This document shows positions 60,601-64,000 of a stretch of 64,000 bases of DNA, piece by piece. A program made the position numbers and the translations under genes. This DNA comes from Rhipidocladum racemiflorum (lineage: Eukaryota; Streptophyta; Magnoliopsida; Poales; Poaceae): contig CM070579.1 in assembly GCA_036346355.1 (NCBI GenBank), positions 496,001 to 560,000 of the forward strand. Direction: 5' to 3'. The notes below the pieces were generated by a model. It had not been told where the DNA came from and did no database searches. It was given only the letters and a program-made list of their open reading frames with translations. Numbering within the stretch: position 1 is the first letter of the stretch; every line of letters starts with the position of its first letter.

Positions 60601-62230
60601 CTTTTCACTTATACACTGTTTTATTGCATTTATAATCTATTTATACAGGCTCATATCCATACATTAAGGGGACGTATCCTAGAGACTATCCTGAGCACCA
60701 GATTTCTTATGTTCCAGTATGGCATTGTGTACAAGCTTAAAATTACATCACATAATACGTCTCTTGCGGTAAGCCAAGAGCTCTCTGAGTTATTAGTTCT
60801 GTACTGTCATTTTTCAATCTCTTTCATGTTGACTATTTATCCAGTAGTGTGGTAGCTCTTATGTCTCGACCTAAAAAGGTTAAGCTCTCATGATTAGTTT
60901 GGACCTTGTCATTTTTTTCCCATATAATTTTGTAAAGAGTTTTGATGTTGAAATGGAATCTACAAGTTTGAACTTTGATGTTGAAGATGTTTCCCTGAGT
61001 GTTAGAATTTAGCAACGATAATAATAGTATGTAATGCCTTTCTGTTGTTCCTATCATCTGTTGTACGTAACTTGAATGGGATGCACATCGTGCTTTTCTG
61101 AAATTCCTACCATCTGTCAACTCCTTCTAACTCTTGTTGTATCTAATGACTTTTGTTACTGGTCAGGTCTATGGCTTCTCATGGATTGTACTTCTTGTTA
61201 TGGTGCTCCTGTTTAAGGTTTGTTATAAGAAGTCTTAATATTGGTTTTTTACATTATATGGACAACTTCGTGTAAGCTAAGCTTTTGTTGTATTGTGTTT
61301 CAGCTTTTTACTGCAACTCCGAAGAAGTCGACTGCCTTGCCGACTTTTGTTCGGTTTCTACAGGGCCTCCTTGCACTTTTGATTATTGCGGGGATTGTAC
61401 TACTTATTGTATTTACAAAGTTCACAATCGCCGACTTATTTGCAAGTGCACTTGCTTTCATAGCAACTGGATGGTGTGTTTTATGTGTAAGTGCAACAGT
61501 GTTCTTGCTTCTTTCTCTAGTGTTATATCAATCTGCTACATTATTACAGCAAAATTAGTATTTCACGCGCCATATTTAGTTAAAGTGCAAACTTGCCTGG
61601 AGTAATATCAGTTGCCCTTTTTACTGCTGCCAGAGTAAACCCAGTTTTTTTTATTAGCTTCGCCAATTTTCTTCTGGTCTTCCTTTTAGTTGATTTTCCA
61701 TTTTGCAGGTTTTCCAACATTTTGGGAACAGTAGAGTTGATGCTGGCAAAATGTATTCATTTTAGCGTCGTCTTCCTAGTACCAACAGATAGCATTAAGA
61801 CTTGTATAGATGGCTTGATTGGTTATTCACAGGCCCGTGAATTCTGAGGTCTATCATTAGACCAGATATAAGGAACAAAACCTACAGAATGACGTACATT
61901 TATAGTTAGGAATGCAATCCTAGCATATGCAAGTACCTGTGCTTGAGTTTGGTTGTCACATTGTCTGTACTAACTTGTTACCTCTCGTGGCAGCTGGCCG
62001 TGACATGGAAGCATCTAGTGAAAACCCTTGGCCTATGGGACTCTGTCCGCGAGATTGCTCGGATGTACGATGCCGGAATGGGTGCCGTGATCTTTGTGCC
62101 CATCGTGTTCCTCTCATGGTTCCCCTTTGTGTCCACCTTCCAGTCACGTTTCCTGTTCAACCAAGCATTCAGCCGTGGTCTTGAGATCTCCCTCATCTTG
62201 GCTGGAAACAAAGCAAATCAGGAGACATGA
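24298..62230 (+). CDS. GSL8: Callose synthase (1,3-beta-glucan synthase), GSL8/CALS10 type, 51 exons
   Basis: This plasma-membrane enzyme makes callose from UDP-glucose; GSL8/CALS10 acts at cell plates and plasmodesmata. Exons: 24298-24553, 25022-25119, 25234-25388, 27220-27343, 27548-27658, 29169-29288, 30721-30810, 31643-31740, 31825-31942, 34143-34271, 34675-34751, 34840-34918, 37901-37993, 38082-38184, 38416-38539, 38624-38813, 38905-38957, 39444-39504, 39600-39681, 39841-39890, 40004-40090, 40227-40303, 40425-40449, 40946-41040, 41118-41199, 41308-41468, 41583-41703, 41908-42005, 42091-42181, 42263-42423, 42500-42609, 44152-44283, 44481-44549, 44632-44809, 49793-49904, 50929-51048, 56153-56268, 56360-56440, 56590-56702, 57183-57235, 57849-58025, 58840-58887, 59008-59166, 59253-59366, 59435-59523, 59955-60113, 60441-60543, 60649-60768, 61167-61217, 61304-61486, 61994-62230. 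They sum to 5733 nt, 1910 residues, all GT-AG. FKS1-type domain lies near 320-435, the first membrane cluster near 485-780, the catalytic domain from about 1000 and the second membrane cluster from about 1450. Conserved motifs include LIWGEAANVRFLPEC, MHYGHPDVFDRIFH and GKGRDVGLNQIALFEGKVAG. Start: first ATG before SSRRRAG. Changes at conserved sites are under findings. Confidence 0.95.
25943..26450. mobile_element. Tourist-like MITE in callose synthase intron 3
   Basis: Termini are GGGGCTGTTTGGTTGCC and GGCAATCAAACAGCCCC, flanked by TTA on both sides (25940-25942 and 26451-26453). This is the classic PIF/Harbinger signature. The first 12 terminal bases equal those of the large Harbinger element at 12229-19009. 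It has no coding capacity. Confidence 0.92.
27844..29007. mobile_element. Terminal-inverted-repeat element in intron 5, host of a nested hAT-like element
   Basis: The left end (27844 onward, with TTTTGTAGCAATGAAAAATC then ACCACTATAGCTA) matches the complement of the right end (about 28950-29007) over roughly 60 bp. The core between them is largely the nested element at 27999-28509 and GC-rich sequence. I could not identify a clear target duplication, so the superfamily is open; long termini suggest Mutator-like. Confidence 0.6.
27999..28509. mobile_element. hAT-like non-autonomous element, copy 1 (nested in intron 5)
   Basis: It starts CATGGTTATCACGGCGAC and ends with GGCGACGCCTTAATAACC plus AGG, so the ends are inverted repeats. 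TCGTTAAG and TCGTCAAG flank it (27991-27998 and 28510-28517), an 8-bp duplication with one change. The interior is GC- and C-rich and encodes nothing recognisable. Confidence 0.7.
32149..33638 (+). mobile_element. Non-autonomous LTR retrotransposon (TRIM-like, 1.49 kb) in intron 9
   Basis: Two 154-bp LTRs (32149-32302 and 33485-33638) begin TGTTAAGGATATATTGCC and end CTATTCATAACA. They differ at five positions. ATTTG flanks both sides (32144-32148 and 33639-33643). A primer-binding site TGGTATCAGAGC (32303-32314) directly follows the 5' LTR, matching the 3' end of initiator-Met tRNA. The interior has no gag or pol; it holds a GC-rich leader and a TTCGTCGACT-rich degenerate repeat. Its LTR ends resemble those of the copia element at 51826-56118, which may belong to the family that mobilised it. 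Confidence 0.95.
35114..35986. mobile_element. hAT-like non-autonomous element, copy 2 (intron 12)
   Basis: It starts CATGGTTATCAAGGCGAC and ends GCCTTAATAACAGTG, with ATTTTGAC exactly repeated on both sides (35106-35113 and 35987-35994). The termini match copy 1 at 27999-28509 but the interiors differ. The interior has a pyrimidine tract (35280-35420) and a GC-rich half with repeated GGCGACGCCTGG-type words near 35830-35900. Confidence 0.8.
36321..37460. mobile_element. Mutator-like terminal-inverted-repeat element in intron 12
   Basis: The ends GGAAAATTGGTTATATGCCA and the complement of the right end (about 37436-37460) match, and ACTCCTCC and GATTATTTGCC words recur in inverted order further in. 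Flanks TTAGAAAAC and CTAGAAAGC may be a diverged 9-bp duplication. A GC-rich core (36500-37090) has open frames but no recognisable protein and could be captured host DNA. A smaller MITE is nested at 37096-37267. Confidence 0.65.
37096..37267. mobile_element. hAT-type MITE (172 bp) nested in the Mutator-like element
   Basis: Ends CATAGTTATCAG and CTAGTAACTATG are inverted repeats. GCTGGAAC is perfectly repeated on both sides (37088-37095 and 37268-37275), an 8-bp duplication typical of hAT elements. Confidence 0.9.
43510..44008. mobile_element. Fold-back element (499 bp) in intron 31
   Basis: The outer arms GGCAAAATTGG and CCAATTTTGCC extend inward as inverted repeats of well over 100 bp per side. 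They contain GGCTGAAAC or GAAACACAC words and, on the other arm, CTCTCAGCCAAATATATTA. The unpaired centre is about 170 bp. Flanks TTTAAATTT and TTGAATTTT could be a diverged 9-bp duplication, suggesting a Mutator-like origin. Confidence 0.75.
46882..47128 (-). pseudogene. petB: Nuclear copy of chloroplast petB (cytochrome b6) fragment
   Basis: The minus strand reads MILHVFHVYLTSGFKKPREL and TWVAGVVLAVLTASL. After a one-base loss it continues as VTGYSLPWDQIGYWAIKIVT and GVPKAIPIIGSPLVELLRGS, ending ASVGQS. This is the middle of cytochrome b6, the plastid-encoded b-haem protein of the b6f complex. The match stops abruptly at both ends. It is a nuclear plastid DNA insertion (NUPT) with a frameshift and several substitutions, so it is neither recent nor functional. 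Confidence 0.92.
48603..48669. repeat. Microsatellite: (GA)n followed by (GGGA)n
   Basis: About 21 GA units are followed directly by six GGGA-type units. It lies in the 5' part of the unclassified insertion in intron 34, upstream (on the minus strand) of its promoter-like TATTTAAG. Confidence 0.98.
49883..50020. repeat. 69-bp tandem duplication across a 5' splice site
   Basis: Copies 49883-49951 and 49952-50020 differ at one base. Each contains the last 22 bases of exon 35, its GTCAGC donor and the next 47 intron bases. Only the first donor keeps the protein intact: reading on to the second donor meets an in-frame TAA soon after the first. Confidence 0.97.
51826..56118 (+). mobile_element. 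Ty1-copia LTR retrotransposon (4.3 kb), decayed, in intron 36
   Basis: LTRs are 51826-51982 and 55971-56118. They share TGTTAGACAATATCC starts and CTATTCATAACA ends, with about ten substitutions and two small indels between them. AAAAA and AAAAC flank the element. The primer site after the 5' LTR is TAGTATCAAAGCC, a degraded initiator-Met tRNA match, and a GAGGGGGG purine tract precedes the 3' LTR. Domain order gag, protease, integrase, reverse transcriptase, RNase H is that of copia. Confidence 0.95.
52580..55958 (+). pseudogene. Copia gag-pol remnant
   Basis: A gag start with a serine run lies at 52580 and a CX2CX4HX4C zinc knuckle at about 53414-53458. The protease motif DSGAS is near 53681. 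The integrase region spans about 54073-54521, and the reverse transcriptase has YFDDM near 55015 in place of the usual YVDDM. RNase H ends near 55958. Stops (for example the TAG at 52708-52710) and frame changes break the polyprotein in many places, so it is not functional. Confidence 0.88.
57537..57812. repeat. 138-bp tandem duplication in intron 40
   Basis: TGTCTTACATTCAATAAATT starts at 57537 and again at 57675. The two 138-bp copies are nearly identical through the final CTTTTTTTTTT run. The second copy ends about 36 bp before exon 41, so the run sits in the polypyrimidine region of that acceptor. Confidence 0.95.
58689..58765. repeat. TACG/TATG microsatellite with a duplicated flank, intron 41
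   Basis: TACATACGTACGTATGTACG-type repeats occur twice, each followed by ATGTATCTGC and TTTTGCTCTTTTTG, which indicates a small duplication of repeat plus flank. Confidence 0.85.
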
Positions 62231-64000
62231 AAAATCCCCATCTGTCCTCCACCTGTGTGTTTTGATGTACATTCTTGGGATTAATTAGGGATAATTGGTT
62301 TGAACACCCTATGTGCATAACTGCATCCATTATTTAGAGTTTTAGACGCTAGTTATGTGGACCAAGAGCTATGCCAGTTTAGATACGTCAGTATTCACCT
62401 CATGTTTGTACTTAAAGAGTAGCCGAGCTGTAATTTTGGCATGTTTTTGATTTGGATTTTTTTGTACCTTAATTTGGATCGACTGGTAATGGTAACGTTG
62501 TGGAGTTTGAGTTGAGAACCGCCATAATGAGTTCCAAATCATTAGTGCTGAATAGCTGCTCATAACTCCTATGTATCATGTAACCTTGTATCTAACATGC
62601 TACCCGTTGTCCTCTCGGAGGACGGCAAGGAGGTATGTGAAACAATGAGAATGCTACTTTGCTGCATGCTATTGTTGCACGTCTCGGATGATACCTGCTA
62701 ATTAAGCTGATCAATTAATCTGTCTGCCTAGGACACTGTACGAAGGCGGGAATCGCTTCAAGCGATAACACTAACAAGGCCTGACTTGTGGTGATTGCAT
62801 TGCAACATCACGTGAAAAAGACTGGCTTTTGGAGGGAGATTGTGTGGTGGTCCATTGTCCTTTCTTCCCCCACCTCTGCTCATTTCCTAAATCTGCTCCC
62901 GTTTTATTGGCACTTTCAGGGATCCGTAAGCCACAGTGTTGTGTTGAGTGCACCTCACGTTACAGGCCATCACCACGGGCCACAATCGAGGGCATGTTAT
63001 TGTCACAAAGGTCAGTAACTCGTACGCTTCCCTTCCCTCTCTACCATTCTCTTTCTATATTCCCATGCATGCTAGCCCTGATCTTGCATTGTATCTCTAC
63101 TTGGCCTTGAAGACTGATCCAGATCCAGGCCTACCTAGACCTAGGCCCTGTTTCACTGTTTGGCAGAGCTCCAGATCCCAGCTCCACCTCAGAGCTGAAA
63201 CTTGTAGACTGAAATAAAATGACTTAAGTTTATAATTTTATTCTAAAATGTAAACAAGATGACCCACCTAAACACCCTTAATATACCCACAGCTCCAGCT
63301 CCGCGAATTTGGTGAAGCTAGGAATACCAGCTCCATCAACTCCAAGAATTTGGTGGAGCTGGAGCTCTGCCAAACACGTATACAAAACTATTCCAGGTGC
63401 AGCCACCGTATGTACGGATGATATCCATCAATTGTTCCGTATTGTCTCCAAACCAGACACCTCAGGATTTGGCCACTAGATAGCAGCTGCCCAGTTAGTC
63501 AGGAACCCTGGACTACGAGTGAGTACTGCATGCGGAGCACATCTGCCGACACTGACGAGGCCTGTGGACCATCGGTGCCACTGCCACGTCTTACGGTTCA
63601 CCACCTCGATAGGCAAAGATGCCCAAACAGAGTTACATGTTAGTAACGCTTTCCCTATAATCTAGACAGAATTTGTGCTTGCGGCGAGCCACAAGACGCA
63701 CAACTCATCCTGCATACATCCCCGTTCTGTTCGGTTTGATGGTGTCACTCAACACCATCCCGGACAGAGCTTAAGCTATAGAGAAACTGACATAGTGATC
63801 TAGCATGGAAGTACATGTATTAAGGGATCAGGAAATTACCAGGAACCAACTGGTAATCACTGTGCTGCCATGTTGATATGGTTTTGTCCGATTTCAGACA
63901 GCCATCATATCACCATATACGCCTTTGCATCACTCACATAGTTGCTGTAACCTGTAACCTTTGCAGGTCCATGGTTCTCTGCAAGCAACACTTGCCGATA
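62231..64000. other. 3' flank of callose synthase; no gene supported
   Basis: The first 300-350 bp are probably 3' UTR (AT-rich, after TGA at 62230). Short open frames near 62788-63217 have no recognisable similarity. A MITE lies at 63158-63375. At the far right TTTGCAG at 63961-63967 could be an acceptor for an exon of a next gene, but too little is visible to call it. Confidence 0.5.
63158..63375. mobile_element. MITE with GTTTGGCAGAGCTCCAG termini
   Basis: GTTTGGCAGAGCTCCAG at the left is mirrored by CTGGAGCTCTGCCAAAC at the right, and CAGCTCCAGCTCC-type words fill the arms. I could not define a target duplication, so the superfamily is left open. It lies about 0.9 kb downstream of the callose synthase stop. 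Confidence 0.75.

Noticed and set aside
62788..63217. Possible small gene downstream of callose synthase
   Set aside because: Overlapping short frames with no recognisable domain; they run into a MITE and look like chance.

Overview
The window is plant nuclear DNA, most likely a grass close to rice (Oryza). The basis is long intron-rich genes with GT-AG introns, very GC-rich 5' ends beside AT-rich introns, dense Tourist, Mutator and hAT-type MITEs, Ty1-copia elements primed with initiator-Met tRNA sites, and protein families typical of cereals. The species cannot be fixed from sequence alone.

Layout. From 1 to 4.5 kb there are pieces of two housekeeping genes on opposite strands: a damaged 5' part of valyl-tRNA synthetase (-) and the last four exons of a CDC48C/NVL-type AAA ATPase (+), which has a Mutator-like MITE four bases after its stop codon. 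From 4.7 to 8.7 kb lie two tandem genes (-) for Sgpp-type HAD sugar-phosphate phosphatases, one with five exons and one with two. From 10.0 to 11.9 kb is a PLS/E-class PPR gene (-) broken by one frameshift.

From 12 to 24 kb is an accessory zone. A 6.8-kb PIF/Harbinger element (12229-19009) splits an unrecognised gene fragment. It carries decayed transposase and Myb-like genes, and also a DNA-level copy, introns included, of the C-terminal part of SSRP1, the HMG-box subunit of the FACT histone chaperone. A chimeric cytochrome P450 (CYP88A-like) fragment, a GC-rich minisatellite and a decayed copia element follow.

From 24.3 to 62.2 kb one gene (+) fills the rest: a callose synthase of the GSL8/CALS10 type. 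I could trace 51 exons that join in frame to 1910 codons. Its introns hold many insertions: a Tourist MITE, nested hAT and Mutator-like elements, a 1.49-kb TRIM with 154-bp LTRs, a 4.3-kb copia, a roughly 4.7-kb unclassified element that contains a chloroplast petB fragment, and a fold-back element. The last 1.8 kb is the 3' flank with one more MITE.

The resident genes look like ordinary plant genes and do not form an operon or pathway. The biological interest lies in gene-fragment capture by transposons, the insertion layers in the callose synthase introns, and a few changes at conserved residues or splice sites. I did not find evidence of a wholly new molecular system.
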